Shown here: positions 18,860 through 29,744 of the stretch, piece by piece
Layout of the letters: the number at the start of each line of letters is the position of its first letter
Position numbering within the stretch: the stretch's first letter is position 1
Origin: Pseudomonas sp. Marseille-Q3773
GTDB lineage: Bacteria; Pseudomonadota; Gammaproteobacteria; Pseudomonadales; Pseudomonadaceae
NCBI RefSeq assembly: GCF_916618955.1
Contig: NZ_OU745390.1
Location: 3,844,001-3,908,000 of the forward strand
Direction: 5' to 3'
DNA: 64,000 nucleotides
Notes under the pieces: generated by a model
What the model saw: the letters and a program-made list of their open reading frames with translations, nothing else
What the model was told of the DNA's origin: nothing
The model's database searches: none
Position numbers and translations under genes: made by a program

Positions 18860-20760
18860 ACCATGACCTCGGCCAGGTTGCCCTTGGTTTCCAGCCAGCT
18901 CTTGCGATCGCCCGCGCGCTTCTTGGCCAGCAGCTTGTCCATCAGCTCGCAGGTGGCCTGTACATCGTCCAAGGTCAGTTGCACCAGGCGCCGGGTATTC
19001 GGGTCCATGGTGGTTTCACGCAGCTGGGGCGGGTTCATCTCGCCCAGGCCCTTGAAGCGGGTGACCTGCGGCTTGCCGCGCTTCTTCTCGGCCACCAGGC
19101 GGTCGAGGATGCCATCGCGCTCGGCTTCGTCGAGGGCGTAGTAGATTTCCTTGCCCAGGTCGATGCGGTACAGCGGCGGCATGGCCACGTACACATGCCC
19201 AGCCTCGACCAGGGCGCGGAAATGCTGGACGAACAGCGCGCAGAGCAGCGTGGCGATATGCAGGCCGTCGGAGTCGGCGTCGGCGAGAATGCAGATCTTG
19301 CCGTAGCGCAGTTGCGCCAGGTCGCTGGCCCCCGGGTCAACGCCGATGGCCACGGCGATGTTATGCACTTCCTGGCTGGCCAGCACTTCACCGCCGTCGA
19401 CTTCCCAGGTGTTGAGGATCTTGCCGCGCAGCGGCAGGATCGCCTGGAATTCCTTGTCGCGCGCCTGCTTGGCCGAACCACCGGCCGAGTCACCTTCGAC
19501 CAGGAACAGCTCGGCGCGCATCGGGTCCTGACCGGCGCAGTCGGCCAGTTTGCCGGGTAGCGCCGGCCCCTGGGTGATGCGCTTGCGCTCCACCTTCTTG
19601 CTGGCCTTGAGGCGGCGCCCGGCGTTGCTGATCGCCAGCTCCGCCAGTTGCATGCCCAGTTCGGGATGGGCGTTCAGCCACAGGCTGAAGGCGTCCTTGA
19701 CCACGCCGGACACGAACGCCGCCGCCTCGCGCGAGGACAGGCGCTCTTTGGTCTGCCCGGAGAACTGCGGGTCCTGCATCTTCATCGACAGCACGAAGGT
19801 GATGCGTTCCCAGACGTCTTCCGGCGCCAGCTTCACACCGCGCGGCAGCAGGTTGCGGAATTCGCAGAACTCGCGCATGGCATCCAGCAGGCCCTGGCGC
19901 AGGCCGTTGACGTGGGTACCGCCCTGGGCGGTGGGGATCAGGTTGACATAGCTTTCCTGGATGCTGTCACCACCTTCAGGCAGCCACAGCAACGCCCAGT
20001 CGACGGCTTCCTTGTTACCCGCCAGGCTGCCGCAGAACGGCTCGTCGGGCAGGCGCTGGAACTCGTTGACCGAGTCGACCAGGTAGGAGCGCAGGCCATC
20101 CTCATAGTGCCACTCGACCTTTTCGCCGCTGGCCTTGTCCTCGAAACTGACCAGCAGGCCCGGGCACAACACGGCTTTGGCCTTGAGCACGTGCTTGAGG
20201 CGGCTGATGGAAAACTTCGGCGAATCGAAGTACTTGGGGTCGGGGCTGAAGTACACGCTGGTGCCGGTATTGCGCTTGCCGACCGAGCCGATCACTTCCA
20301 GCTCGCTGGCCTTGAAACCGTCGGCGAAGGTCATCTGGTATTCGTTGCCGTCACGTTTGACGCGCACGCGCACCTGGGTCGACAGGGCATTGACCACCGA
20401 GATGCCCACCCCGTGCAGACCACCGGAAAACTGGTAGTTCTTGTTGGAGAACTTGCCGCCGGCGTGCAGCTTGGTGAGGATCAGTTCCACCCCGGACACG
20501 CCTTCTTCCGGGTGGATGTCCACCGGCATGCCACGGCCGTCATCGCTGACTTCCAGCGAGTGGTCGGCATGGAGGATGACCTGCACCGAACGGGCGTGCC
20601 CGGCCAAGGCTTCGTCGACACTGTTGTCGATGACTTCCTGGGCCAGGTGGTTGGGGCGGCTGGTGTCGGTGTACATGCCCGGCCGCTTGCGGACCGGGTC
20701 AAGGCCCGAGAGGACTTCGATGGCGTCTGCGTTATAGGCGCTAGCGCTGGGATTGGCCAT
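18856..20760 (-). CDS. parE: DNA topoisomerase IV subunit B
   Basis: ATPase subunit of topoisomerase IV, 634 residues. The GHKL ATPase domain has VIDNSVDEALAGHA, VSDDGRGMPVDIHPEEG and GGLHGVGISVVNALS. The transducer follows, then the TOPRIM domain with ELFLVEGDSAGGSAKQARD and ILADADSDGLHIATLL, the metal-binding Asp-rich motif. The length matches Pseudomonas ParE. It ends overlapping the esterase-like gene and starts 35 bases after yqiA. Confidence 0.98.
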   Translation of the reverse strand: MANPSASAYNADAIEVLSGLDPVRKRPGMYTDTSRPNHLAQEVIDNSVDEALAGHARSVQVILHADHSLEVSDDGRGMPVDIHPEEGVSGVELILTKLHAGGKFSNKNYQFSGGLHGVGISVVNALSTQVRVRVKRDGNEYQMTFADGFKASELEVIGSVGKRNTGTSVYFSPDPKYFDSPKFSISRLKHVLKAKAVLCPGLLVSFEDKASGEKVEWHYEDGLRSYLVDSVNEFQRLPDEPFCGSLAGNKEAVDWALLWLPEGGDSIQESYVNLIPTAQGGTHVNGLRQGLLDAMREFCEFRNLLPRGVKLAPEDVWERITFVLSMKMQDPQFSGQTKERLSSREAAAFVSGVVKDAFSLWLNAHPELGMQLAELAISNAGRRLKASKKVERKRITQGPALPGKLADCAGQDPMRAELFLVEGDSAGGSAKQARDKEFQAILPLRGKILNTWEVDGGEVLASQEVHNIAVAIGVDPGASDLAQLRYGKICILADADSDGLHIATLLCALFVQHFRALVEAGHVYVAMPPLYRIDLGKEIYYALDEAERDGILDRLVAEKKRGKPQVTRFKGLGEMNPPQLRETTMDPNTRRLVQLTLDDVQATCELMDKLLAKKRAGDRKSWLETKGNLAEVMV

Positions 20761-20795
20761 GGGGTCTCGTCGTCAGTCTGGTGAATGCAAGAAAG

Positions 20796-21404
20796 TCAAA
20801 ATACAGAAAAATCGAGCGCCGCATACTGCCCGCGGGCAATGCCGGCGAAGGCCAGCAGTGCCGGCAGGCGCTCGGCGAAGCCCTGGAAACTGTGGTCACC
20901 GCCAGCCTGGATGCGCAGGGCACAGCCACGGTAATAGCGCTCGGCGTGACGATAGTCCAGGGTTTCATCGGCGGTCTGCAGCCACACTTGATAGCGGCTG
21001 GGGTCCACCGGGGCCGGTACTTCCAGCTCGGCCAGCGCCTGCACGTGGTCGTGGGTCAACTCCCAGGTTTCACCACTGTAGTGATTGCGCTGGGTGCCCA
21101 GGTACCCGTCGAAATGCTTGTGCGGCGTTACCGCCGGGTTGACCAGCAGGGCCTTGAGGCCATGGCGCTCGGCCAGATGGGTGGCATAGTAGCCGCCGAG
21201 CGAACTGCCTACCAGCAGTGGCGCACCCAGCTCGGCGATGGCCGCTTCAAGCTGGGCGATGGCCTGGCGCGGGTGGTGGTGCAGGGCGGGCACACGCAAC
21301 TGCTCGGCCATGCCCAGCTGCTGCATGGCAGCTTCGAGCTGGCGTGCCTTGGTCGAAAGCGGCGAGCTGTTGAAGCCATGGATATAGAGGATGGAACCCG
21401 ACAT
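20796..21404 (-). CDS. yqiA: YqiA-type alpha/beta-hydrolase esterase
   Basis: 202-residue single-domain serine esterase (UPF0227/YqiA). SILYIHGFNSSP is the oxyanion-hole strand, LLVGSSLGGYYATHL holds the nucleophile Ser in a GxSxG elbow, and AGGDHSFQGF carries the catalytic His. The open frame runs up to 21536, but MSGSILYIHGF at 21404 is the natural start. Sits between cpdA and parE in the same direction, a conserved gammaproteobacterial arrangement. Physiological substrate unknown. Confidence 0.9.
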   Translation of the reverse strand: MSGSILYIHGFNSSPLSTKARQLEAAMQQLGMAEQLRVPALHHHPRQAIAQLEAAIAELGAPLLVGSSLGGYYATHLAERHGLKALLVNPAVTPHKHFDGYLGTQRNHYSGETWELTHDHVQALAELEVPAPVDPSRYQVWLQTADETLDYRHAERYYRGCALRIQAGGDHSFQGFAERLPALLAFAGIARGQYAALDFSVF

Positions 21405-21539
21405 GCTGCCCCCGGTAATCTGTGGCTTGGCGCCTGATGATGCGGGCGCAGGGACGCGCAGTGTAGCGCGTTCGGCGGGTTTTGACGCAGTGTCACGGGG
21501 TTCGCAACAATTTTGCCAACCCCGCCTGGCTGACACGGC

Positions 21540-22340
21540 TCAGTACCCAGGGCTGTCGAAGTCGAGCTTCACCTCGAAGTCCAACGCCCGCTCCACGCCG
21601 GTCTCCAGCCGCCCGTCGGCGTACAGGCGCAACCAACGGTAGCCAGGCTGTTCTTCACTGACCTTGAAGTCCTCGCTGCCTGCCGCGAACTGAATGCAGG
21701 TGGACGGCGTGGCCAGCAGGCGGCGCCCCGCGCGCATTTCATCCCATGGCTGGTGCACATGCCCCCAGAGCAACGCCCGTACCTGTGGATAAGCGTCGAT
21801 GATAGCGAACAGCGCCTGCGCGTTGCGCAAGCCTATCGGCGCGATCCAGGCGCAGCCGATGTCCACCGGCTGATGGTGGAAACACACCAGGCAGTGCCGG
21901 TCGCCCGCCGACTCCAGAGCCGTTTTCAGCACCGCCAGCTGCTCATCCTGCAACCACCCGTGGGTCGCTCCAGGCACCGCTGTGTCGAGCATGACAATGC
22001 GCCACGCACCGATATCGGTCACCGCCTGCATCAATTCGGGGGCGACCTGCGCCATCACCCGCGCCTCGTCATGGTTGCCTGGCAACCAGCGAGTGGGCAC
22101 GGCGAACGGCGCGGTGAGTTCGCGAAACGCTTCATACGAGGCCACGCTGGCATCCTGGGACAGATCGCCGGTACACAGCAGCAGGTCGACAGGTGTTTGC
22201 TCGCGGCGCACCTGGGCTACCACATGACGCAGGCTGTCACGGGTGTTGAGCCCCAGCATGCTGCCGGCCGGGTCAGCGAACAAGTGGGCATCGGTCAGTT
22301 GCACCACATGCACGGGGCGCGATTGGTCTGGCTGCGGCAA
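21540..22340 (-). CDS. cpdA: 3',5'-cyclic-AMP phosphodiesterase CpdA
   Basis: Class III metallophosphoesterase that hydrolyses cAMP and so damps Crp/Vfr-type signalling. The 266 residues contain the full metal-site series: QLTDAHLF, CTGDLSQD, LPGNHDEARV, VCFHHQPVDIG and LLWGHVHQPWDE, the dimetal ligands of the family. It is the third gene of the nudF-DUF1249-cpdA-yqiA-parE series, with about 95 bases before it and 135 bases between its stop and the yqiA start. Confidence 0.95.
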   Translation of the reverse strand: MPQPDQSRPVHVVQLTDAHLFADPAGSMLGLNTRDSLRHVVAQVRREQTPVDLLLCTGDLSQDASVASYEAFRELTAPFAVPTRWLPGNHDEARVMAQVAPELMQAVTDIGAWRIVMLDTAVPGATHGWLQDEQLAVLKTALESAGDRHCLVCFHHQPVDIGCAWIAPIGLRNAQALFAIIDAYPQVRALLWGHVHQPWDEMRAGRRLLATPSTCIQFAAGSEDFKVSEEQPGYRWLRLYADGRLETGVERALDFEVKLDFDSPGY

Positions 22341-22435
22341 CGGCCGTCTCCTCCAGCGGATTCAGCACGAATTATGGCTACACAACGGTTGCAAGCAAAC
22401 ACCCGCAGCCGACCCACGTCACAATTTCGCGATCG

Positions 22436-22888
22436 TCAGCGAACGCTGGCCAGTTCGTGGCCGCAGGCCAGGCAGTGGCTCAGCCATTCGCCCAGGAACA
22501 GGTTGAGCTGCGCCTTTTCGTCCGGCTGGTGCATGGCCGCGTTGGGATAGGGGTAGATGCTGCGCAGGCGCCGGGCATGCTCGGCACTGACCACTTCAGC
22601 CATGCGGGCATCGTGGTACACCTGCACCTCCAGGTGCGGCACCGGCAGCCATGGCAGGCTGTGCTCCTGGCGCACATGCAGGGTGGTGGTGTACGGGCAG
22701 GCGAGCACCACGTCAAGCACCAGAACGCCAAGCATCTGGTCGCCCTGGGTCATGCCGATGCGGCGCGAGCTCTGGGTGGTGCGCATGTCTGGCAACAGGC
22801 GCATCAACCGGGCGTAGTTGGCCTCGCAGGCTGCCTGCAGCCCGACCAGGTCTACCCGATACCGCTCGCGCAACAGGTTCACTTCCAC
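22436..22888 (-). CDS. DUF1249 family protein
   Basis: 150-residue protein of unknown function. MEVNLLRERYRVDLVGLQAACEAN at the start and the central LEVQVYHDARMAEVVS segment match DUF1249, a family nearly always found between nudF and cpdA in gammaproteobacteria. No signal peptide or membrane helix is visible, so it should be cytosolic. Its start overlaps the nudF stop by ten bases, indicating translational coupling. Confidence 0.88.
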   Translation of the reverse strand: MEVNLLRERYRVDLVGLQAACEANYARLMRLLPDMRTTQSSRRIGMTQGDQMLGVLVLDVVLACPYTTTLHVRQEHSLPWLPVPHLEVQVYHDARMAEVVSAEHARRLRSIYPYPNAAMHQPDEKAQLNLFLGEWLSHCLACGHELASVR

Positions 22889-23496
22889 ATACCTCGTACT
22901 TCGTCACGGTTCAGCGCCAGCCATTGCAGGCCAATGATGGTAGCCGCGTTGCAGACACGCCCGTCGCGCACGGCTTGCATGGCATCTTCGAACGACCACA
23001 CCCGCACGCGAATGTCTTCACCCTCTTCCTCCAGGCCATGCAGGCCACCTGCGCCTTCGCTGCTGCAGCGGCCGAGGAACAGGTGTACGTATTCATCACT
23101 GCCGCCAGGCGACGGGAAGTAACGGGTCATCGGCCACAGCGCGCTGAAGACCAGGCCGGCCTCTTCTTCGGCTTCGCGGTGGGCGACCTGCTCAGGTTGC
23201 TCGTCCTTGTCGATCAACCCGGCAACCATCTCGATCAGCCAGGGGTTGTCGATCTTGCCCAGGGCCCCTACCCGGAACTGCTCGATCAGCACCACTTCAT
23301 CGCGTTGCGGATCATAGGGCAGCACGCACACTGCATCATGGCGCACGAACAGTTCGCGGCTGATCTCGCGGCCCATGCCACCGGCGAACAACTCGTGACG
23401 CAGGTGCACCTTGTCGAGCCGGTAGAAGCCCTGGAAGCAGTTATCGCGCTTGACGATCTCGACCGCCCTGGGTACTGAGTTCAACGTATCTGACAT
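22879..23496 (-). CDS. nudF: ADP-ribose pyrophosphatase NudF
   Basis: Nudix hydrolase that splits ADP-ribose into AMP and ribose 5-phosphate. The 205 residues carry a perfect Nudix box, GLIDKDE..REAEEEAGL (GX5EX7REUXEEXGU), and the family N-terminal CFQGFYRLDKVHLRHELF. The start at 23496 is preferred over the ATG four codons upstream because GAGGA lies five bases before it. First gene of the run leading through cpdA to parE. Confidence 0.95.
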   Translation of the reverse strand: MSDTLNSVPRAVEIVKRDNCFQGFYRLDKVHLRHELFAGGMGREISRELFVRHDAVCVLPYDPQRDEVVLIEQFRVGALGKIDNPWLIEMVAGLIDKDEQPEQVAHREAEEEAGLVFSALWPMTRYFPSPGGSDEYVHLFLGRCSSEGAGGLHGLEEEGEDIRVRVWSFEDAMQAVRDGRVCNAATIIGLQWLALNRDEVRGMWK

Positions 23497-23681
23497 GGGA
23501 ATCCTCATTACCTCGCTTACAGCATCGCGCCATCCTACTCTGCACGCCAGCGGGTTTCACCCCTTTCCGGTTACCGTTCGCGCAGTCGGGACAGCGCGCC
23601 AGCTCTCTGTTAGCTTAGTGGCGAACTGAAGGCCGCGCAGATGGTCAAAGGCCGACTTTTCCCTGTTCTGCAAGGATCACC

Positions 23682-24428
23682 ATGACACTTGTCAAACTGA
23701 CTTCCGTGGCCGTGCTGGCCCTGGCCCTGGGCGCCTGCCAGAGCCTGTTCACGCCCAACTACCGGGCGCCGCTCGAGGTCAAGCGCGAAGCCTGGGAGCA
23801 TGTCAAACCCGGCTGCAGCGAAAGCGACTGCCCGCTGGTGAACATTGACACTATCCACTTCCCGGCCCTGCCGAAGCTCGACGGCATCGTCGAGAAACGC
23901 CTGCTGCAGCTGACCGAAGACAACCAGCGCGGCAACACGCCGACCACCCTGCAAGCCTACGAGCAGCAGTACCTGGCCAGCGCCGACAAGCGCAACAGCA
24001 GCTACCTGCAGGCCAAGGTACGCGAGCAGCATGACGGCTTGGTGATCATCGAGCTGTCCAGCTATCTGGACAGCGGCGGCGCTCACGGCATGCCCGGGCG
24101 CGGCTTCATCAACTATTCGCGCAAGCTGGACAAGGTGCTGACCCTGCAGGACATGCTGGTGCCCGGCCAGGAAGACACTTTCTGGAAAACCGTCGAGGAA
24201 TCGCACCGCGCCTGGCTGATGAGCGTGGGCATGGACAAGGACGCCGAGTTCCTCAAGACCTGGCCGTTCAAGCAGTCGCCGCACATCGCCCTGACCTATG
24301 GCGCGGTGGTGGTGAAGTACGAGGTCTATGCCATCGCGCCCTACTCCATGGGCCACGTGGAACTGAAAATCCCTTACCCACGCCTGAATGGCGTGCTCAA
24401 GCCTGAGCTGTTTCCCGGCCGCGGCTGA
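23682..24428 (+). CDS. DUF3298/RsiV-type lipoprotein
   Basis: 248-residue predicted lipoprotein. MTLVKLTSVAVLALALGAC is a signal peptide with lipobox LGAC. The mature region shows the DUF3298 pattern also found in RsiV-like proteins: an N-terminal strand-helix block, then LQAKVREQHDGLVIIELSSYLDSGGAHG, where the GGAHG loop is characteristic, and a C-terminal YEVYAIAPYSMGHVELKIPY. RsiV of Bacillus binds lysozyme, but that role cannot be assumed here because no anti-sigma segment is present. It converges on the cytX gene and overlaps it by 32 bases. Confidence 0.8.
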   Translation: MTLVKLTSVAVLALALGACQSLFTPNYRAPLEVKREAWEHVKPGCSESDCPLVNIDTIHFPALPKLDGIVEKRLLQLTEDNQRGNTPTTLQAYEQQYLASADKRNSSYLQAKVREQHDGLVIIELSSYLDSGGAHGMPGRGFINYSRKLDKVLTLQDMLVPGQEDTFWKTVEESHRAWLMSVGMDKDAEFLKTWPFKQSPHIALTYGAVVVKYEVYAIAPYSMGHVELKIPYPRLNGVLKPELFPGRG

Positions 24429-25680
24429 AACTCAGCAGCGCATGCACCAGCCCTGCCAGCAGCAATGCCGGCAGGGTCGCCCCCAGGTCCGGGGCCTGTG
24501 CGGCGATGCCATGATAAGCCGCCACGCCCACCACCCAGGCCAGCAGCGCCTGCCGGTGCAGGCCACTCACTTGCGCTGGCAGGCGGCGGCGACGGATCAG
24601 GTAGTGGTCCACCAGCACCACGCCGAACAGCGGCGCGAACACTGAGCCGATCAGCAACAGAAAGTTCTCGTACTGTGCCAGCGGCGCCAGCAGGGCGATC
24701 AGCGTGCACAGCACGCCAATGGCCAGCGCCAGGTTTTCAACCTTCAGGCGCACCAGCACGCCGGTGGAAACGGCCGCCGAATGGATGTCGGCGAAAGCCT
24801 TTTCCGACTCGTCGAGCAGAATCAACAGCAGTGGGATGCCCATGCCTGCGCCCGCCAGGGCCAGCAGCAAGGCGTTGACTTCGCCATTGGCGGCGAAGGC
24901 CAGGGTGTAGGCCACACCCAGGCTCATCAGCCAGGTATTGCCGATGAAATAGCCGATTACCGTCCCGCCGAACACAGACTTGCCGTTGCGGGCGAAACGC
25001 GAGTAGTCGGCGATCAGTGGCAGCCAGGACAGCGGCATGGCAATGACGATGTCAAAGCCCACGGCCAGCGACATCGAGCCGTCCCCGGCGCGCCCCCACA
25101 ACCCAGCCAGGTCAGCCTTGGCAAGCAGGTTCCAGGTCAGCCACAGGCATGCGCCCAACAATAGCCAGATGCCCCACGCACGCAGCACCTTGCGTACGAA
25201 CGCCAGTGGCCCGCTGACGGCCAACAAGGTGGCCAGGCCGCCGAAGCACAGGGTCCAGAGCATCGGGCTGTTCCAGGCGCTGGCTTCACCGAACGCCCGC
25301 GCGCCCAGCAGGCTGGCGGCATCGCGCATGACGACGATTTCGAACGCGCCCCAGCCCACCAGTTGCAGCAGGTTGAGCAGCGCTGGCAGGCGTGCGCCAT
25401 GGTTGCCCAGGCTGAGTTTCAGGGTGCCCATGGCCGACAGGCCGGTATCGCTACCGATGACACCGGCAGCGCCCAGCAACAGCACGCCCACACCCGTACC
25501 CAGAGCAATGGCCAGCACCGCGCCGGCAAGGCCCAGGCCAGGCGCCAGCATGGCGCCGACCTGCAGCACCATCAGGCCAATGCCGAGGGAGAACCACAGC
25601 GAGAACAGGTCGCGGGCACCGAAGATGCGCTGGGCGGTGGGGACCGGGTGGTCGGGGGAAAATTGGCTGGGTGATGTCAT
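24397..25680 (-). CDS. cytX: CytX-type hydroxymethylpyrimidine (NCS1/cytosine permease family) transporter
   Basis: Inner-membrane transporter of 427 residues with about 12 hydrophobic helices. The first helices (LWFSLGIGLMVLQVGAMLAPG) and the segment VGFDIVIAMPLSWLPLIADYSRFA match the nucleobase-cation-symport-1 family. Its position just after thiC, in the same direction and under the thiC riboswitch leader, argues for import of the thiamine pyrimidine HMP, the CytX role. The open frame reaches 25779, but MTSPSQFSPDHPVP at 25680 precedes conserved sequence and avoids a REP pair. Substrate assignment is inference from context. Confidence 0.85.
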   Translation of the reverse strand: MTSPSQFSPDHPVPTAQRIFGARDLFSLWFSLGIGLMVLQVGAMLAPGLGLAGAVLAIALGTGVGVLLLGAAGVIGSDTGLSAMGTLKLSLGNHGARLPALLNLLQLVGWGAFEIVVMRDAASLLGARAFGEASAWNSPMLWTLCFGGLATLLAVSGPLAFVRKVLRAWGIWLLLGACLWLTWNLLAKADLAGLWGRAGDGSMSLAVGFDIVIAMPLSWLPLIADYSRFARNGKSVFGGTVIGYFIGNTWLMSLGVAYTLAFAANGEVNALLLALAGAGMGIPLLLILLDESEKAFADIHSAAVSTGVLVRLKVENLALAIGVLCTLIALLAPLAQYENFLLLIGSVFAPLFGVVLVDHYLIRRRRLPAQVSGLHRQALLAWVVGVAAYHGIAAQAPDLGATLPALLLAGLVHALLSFSRGRETAQA

Positions 25681-25736
25681 GGTTGGCGCTCGCCGACAAT
25701 GTTGTAGAGGTTCCTGGCGAGGACTTCGTCCTCGTA

Positions 25737-25838
25737 TCGCGACGCAAGGCCGCTGCCACAGGAACCGCGCAGGCATCAAGCTTGCGCGGTCCCTGTGGCA
25801 GCGGCCTTGCGTCGCGAAAGGGCCGCCAAGCGGCCCCG
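25737..25838. repeat. REP pair (type 2) between thiC and cytX
   Basis: Inverted units GACGCAAGGCCGCTGCCACA and TGTGGCAGCGGCCTTGCGTC with GGGCCGCCAAGCGGCCC beside them. It fills the 164-base gap between thiC and cytX, where such hairpins can uncouple expression of downstream genes. Confidence 0.8.
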
Positions 25839-25844
25839 GCGTTA

Positions 25845-27980
<2,136 letters not shown>

Positions 27981-27991
27981 AGAACATGCGC

Positions 27992-28021
27992 AGTCTAGAC
28001 TGGAGTGGTCGGCAAAGCCAA
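27992..28021 (-). promoter_or_regulatory. Possible sigma-70 promoter of thiC
   Basis: TTGGCT and TAGACT on the minus strand with an 18-base spacer lie just upstream of the TPP aptamer, so a transcript would start close to the first aptamer helix. The match to TTGACA/TATAAT is moderate. Confidence 0.4.
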
Positions 28022-28149
28022 GCAGGTAAATGCGCGGATGATGAAAGGCACACCGAGCGATTGTTGCCGGGTGCGCATGGCACTACACTGGCCCGTCGCC
28101 CGATACTCAACAGTTCAGTAATTCAATTTTTCGTACAAGGATTGCCTCT

Positions 28150-29583
28150 ATGCTGCGCAAACTCTCACTGGCAATAGCCGTGTCTTGTGCGTCCAACGGA
28201 GTGGTCTGGGCAGCGGACGTGCCCACTACAGTGAAAACCGACCTAGTTAGCGTCTATCAGGAGGCGGTGGACAACAACGCTGACCTGGCCGCCGCCCGCG
28301 CCGATTACGGCGCCCGCCGCGAAGTGGTGCCGCAGGCCCGTGCCGGGTTGCTACCGAACCTGTCGGCCGGTGCCGAAATGATGAACACCCGCACCAAGCT
28401 GGATGAGCCGTCCATGACCTCCAACCGCAGCGGCAATTCGTGGAGCGCGACCCTGGCCCAACCGATCTTCCGCGCTGACCGCTGGTTCCAGCTGCAGGCC
28501 GCCGAGGCCGTCAACGAACAAGCGGCACTGGAGCTGTCGGCCACCGAGCAGAACCTGATATTGCAAACTGCACAGAACTACTTCGCCGTGCTTCGGGCCC
28601 AGGACAACCTGGCTGCCACCAAGGCCGAGGAAGCCGCGTTCAAGCGCCAGCTGGACCAGTCCAACGAGCGCTTCGATGTCGGCCTGTCGGACAAGACCGA
28701 TGTCCTCCAGTCGCAGGCCAGCTACGACACTGCACGCGCCAACCGGATCATTGCCGAACGCCAGGTACAGGATGCCTTCGAGGCCTTGGTGACGCTGACC
28801 AACCGTGATTACACGTCGATCCAGGGCGTGGTCCACACCTTGCCGGTGCAGGTACCGACCCCGAACGACGCCAAGGCCTGGGTCGAGACGGCCGGGCGCC
28901 AGAACCTCAACCTGCTGGCGACCAACTATGCGGTGGCCGCTGCCGAGGAGACGCTGCGCCAGCGCAAGGCCGGCCATGCGCCGACGCTGGATGCGGTGGC
29001 CAAGTACCAGAAAGGTGACAACGACAGCCTCGGTTTCACCAACCCTTCCCTGCCGGGGGTGCATTACAGCGGTGATGTCGAGCAGACCAGTGTCGGCCTG
29101 CAGCTGAATATCCCGATCTACAGCGGCGGCCTGACCAGCTCGCAGGTGCGCGAAGCCTACCAGCGCCTGAGCCAGAGCGAGCAGCAACGCGAAAGCCTAC
29201 GCCGTCAGGTGGTGGAGAACACCCGCAACCTGCACCGCGCGGTGAACACCGACGTGGAACAGGTGCAAGCGCGCAAGCAGTCGATCATTTCCAACCAGAG
29301 CGCACTCGAAGCTACGGAAATCGGCTACCAGGTCGGTACCCGCAATATCGTCGACGTACTCGACGCCCAACGCCAGCTGTACACCTCGGTGCGCGACTAC
29401 AACAACAGCCGCTACGACTACATTCTCGACAACCTGAGCCTGAAGCAGGCGGCCGGCACGTTGAGCCCGCAGGACCTGCAGGACCTCACGCAGTACCTGA
29501 AACCGGATTACAACCCGGACAAGGACTTCCTGCCACCGGACCTGGCGGCTGCGGCGGCGAAGAACTTCGAGCGTCGCCCCTGA
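28150..29583 (+). CDS. tolC: TolC-family outer-membrane efflux channel
   Basis: Outer-membrane/periplasmic tunnel protein for type I secretion or tripartite efflux. The 477 residues start with a signal peptide (MLRKLSLAIAVSCASNGVVWA) and show the repeated helical TolC plan. The motifs YQEAVDNNADLAAARADYGARREVVPQ and, in the second half, YQVGTRNIVDVLDAQRQLYTSVRDYNNSRYDY are diagnostic. No lipobox Cys follows the signal, so it is TolC-like (AggA/TolC) rather than OprM-like. It stands alone, divergent from thiC, with no adjacent membrane-fusion or ABC/RND gene, as expected for a general TolC shared by several systems. Confidence 0.93.
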   Translation: MLRKLSLAIAVSCASNGVVWAADVPTTVKTDLVSVYQEAVDNNADLAAARADYGARREVVPQARAGLLPNLSAGAEMMNTRTKLDEPSMTSNRSGNSWSATLAQPIFRADRWFQLQAAEAVNEQAALELSATEQNLILQTAQNYFAVLRAQDNLAATKAEEAAFKRQLDQSNERFDVGLSDKTDVLQSQASYDTARANRIIAERQVQDAFEALVTLTNRDYTSIQGVVHTLPVQVPTPNDAKAWVETAGRQNLNLLATNYAVAAAEETLRQRKAGHAPTLDAVAKYQKGDNDSLGFTNPSLPGVHYSGDVEQTSVGLQLNIPIYSGGLTSSQVREAYQRLSQSEQQRESLRRQVVENTRNLHRAVNTDVEQVQARKQSIISNQSALEATEIGYQVGTRNIVDVLDAQRQLYTSVRDYNNSRYDYILDNLSLKQAAGTLSPQDLQDLTQYLKPDYNPDKDFLPPDLAAAAAKNFERRP

Positions 29584-29594
29584 AGCGCAGTCGT

Positions 29595-29712
29595 TGCAGG
29601 GGCTGCCTTGTGTCGCGAAAGGGCCGCAAAGCGGCCCCCGGGGATATCAGCGTGAAGCTCATATTGCCGGGGCCGCTCTGCGGCCCTTTCGCGCCACAAG
29701 GCCGCACCTGTG
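29595..29712. repeat. REP pair (type 2)
   Basis: Inverted GTGTCGCGAAAGGGCCGCAAAG and CTCTGCGGCCCTTTCGCGCCAC units between the convergent ends of tolC and waaA. Confidence 0.85.
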
Positions 29713-29744
29713 AAATTGCATCGCTGTGATGATCTATCTGGAAA

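Noticed and set aside
23509..23681. Possible small RNA in the gap before the DUF3298 gene
   Set aside because: No terminator hairpin or conserved promoter element visible.
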